Origin: Pycnopodia helianthoides | Taxonomy: Eukaryota > Echinodermata > Asteroidea > Forcipulatida > Asteriidae | NCBI GenBank assembly: GCA_032158295.1 | Contig: CM063244.1 | Span: 25,580,930 to 25,644,929 of the forward strand | Direction: 5' to 3' | Length of the DNA stretch: 64,000 nucleotides | Part shown: positions 63,215 to 64,000 of the stretch, piece after piece | Numbering within the stretch: the first letter of the stretch is position 1 | Layout of the letters: every line of letters begins with the position of its first letter | Notes under the pieces: generated by a model | The model's input: the letters and a program-made list of their open reading frames with translations, nothing else | The model's database searches: none | Told to the model about the DNA's origin: nothing | Made by a program: the position numbers and the translations under genes

Positions 63215-63545
63215 GTATGAGGTTTTTTTTCTCTCTTGTTGATCATTGATATGTGGTTGTTTGTTTGTTTGTTTAGTAGACAATCACCACAGAATTCTTT
63301 AAAATACAACAAGTGGACAAAAAACAGATAGAAAATACAAGTACGGAAAAGACATTTGAAACGAGCTGTTGTGTTTGTGCTAGCTCCGTTGTGTAAGGTC
63401 ATCCAATGTGACATGAAAAAATACAAAAGACTCGTCTTTGGGCATGTATGCGGGAAAAGTTGGCAAACATGTCATCCAGTGCTAACCGGTTAATTTGGTA
63501 TTACGTCATTCACTGTATGTCAGTCGTGTATCTTAAGTTTCAAGC

Positions 63546-63748
63546 AGGGCCCAATTTCATAAAGTCTGTAAGCACAAAAACTTGCTAAGCACAGAGAAAA
63601 ATCAGGCTTACCAGAAACAGTTTACACCAGCCAACATTCCATATATTTTGACATTGTTTCAACTGGTGCCCCACTCGTTTTTTGCTGAGCAAAGAAATTT
63701 TTTTAGCAGTATTTTCTGCTAAACAGTTTTATGAAATTGGGACCAGGA
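63546..63748. mobile_element. Inverted-repeat element (family S)
   Basis: Left 'agggcccaatttcataaagt'; right 'acagttttatgaaattggga' plus 'cc'. Confidence 0.8.
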
Positions 63749-63979
63749 AATTTAAGGTTTTATCTTCCCCAACTTATCCAATACAACCGGCGTTTGTGAA
63801 GTTTCTTTCCCCTCCAGATTTGAATGAGCTTCAAAATTGTATTCAATAGCAATATATTTTTCTGAAATGGAATGATTTGATAGCACTAAATAATGGGAGA
63901 TTTGGTTGCAGTAAAAGCATGTATAACCCCACCATCTCTGATTACAATTTGTTGGAATATTTCTTATGTGAATTGTTTT

Positions 63980-64000
63980 AAAGGCACTGGACACTATTGG
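63980..64000 (+). mobile_element. Family P element, cut by window edge
   Basis: Reads 'aaaggcactggacactattg', the left terminus of family P. Confidence 0.8.

Overview
The window looks like animal nuclear DNA, most likely from an echinoderm (a sea star is my best guess, from recall of its dispersed repeats; I could not run a search). Coding blocks are short, flanked by GT/AG junctions, and scattered in AT-rich introns full of tRNA-derived SINEs, terminal-inverted-repeat elements and minisatellites. There are no bacterial operons, no CRISPR array and no convincing stand-alone tRNA or rRNA gene.

One large plus-strand gene dominates. From about 6.2 kb to the right edge I can chain 44 coding exons into a stabilin (STAB1/STAB2 type scavenger receptor), about 1,800 residues. 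The order is: N-terminal hydrophobic signal segment; first Cys-rich/EGF block (exons 1-6); FAS1-1 (exons 7-9); FAS1-2 (10-14); second EGF block (15-23); FAS1-3 (24-28); FAS1-4 (29-32); third EGF block (33-40); FAS1-5 (41-44). The last two FAS1 domains, the Link domain, the transmembrane segment and the cytoplasmic tail expected of a stabilin should lie beyond 64,000. Splice phases agree at every junction except two: exon 38 needs one more base to stay in frame, and the 3' end of exon 14 needs either a weak donor or one more base.

Left of the gene, about 4 kb away on the minus strand, is a His-rich 186-codon ORF (1534-2094) that may belong to a divergent neighbour. The rest of 1-6 kb holds repeats and no gene I can support.

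The introns hold the more unusual material: a frameshifted, apparently intronless FAS1-like relic just before exon 7; tandem arrays that have copied exon 3' ends with their splice donors (exons 19 and 39); an 87-bp array that stays open in frame with exon 20 and would add a Cys-rich 29-residue repeat if the intron were retained; an 8-bp TGACCC-type array forming the tract upstream of exon 5; inverted copies of one element bracketing the FAS1-1 exons; and several families of short inverted-repeat elements, some with TTAA at their ends, with SINEs nested in older repeats.
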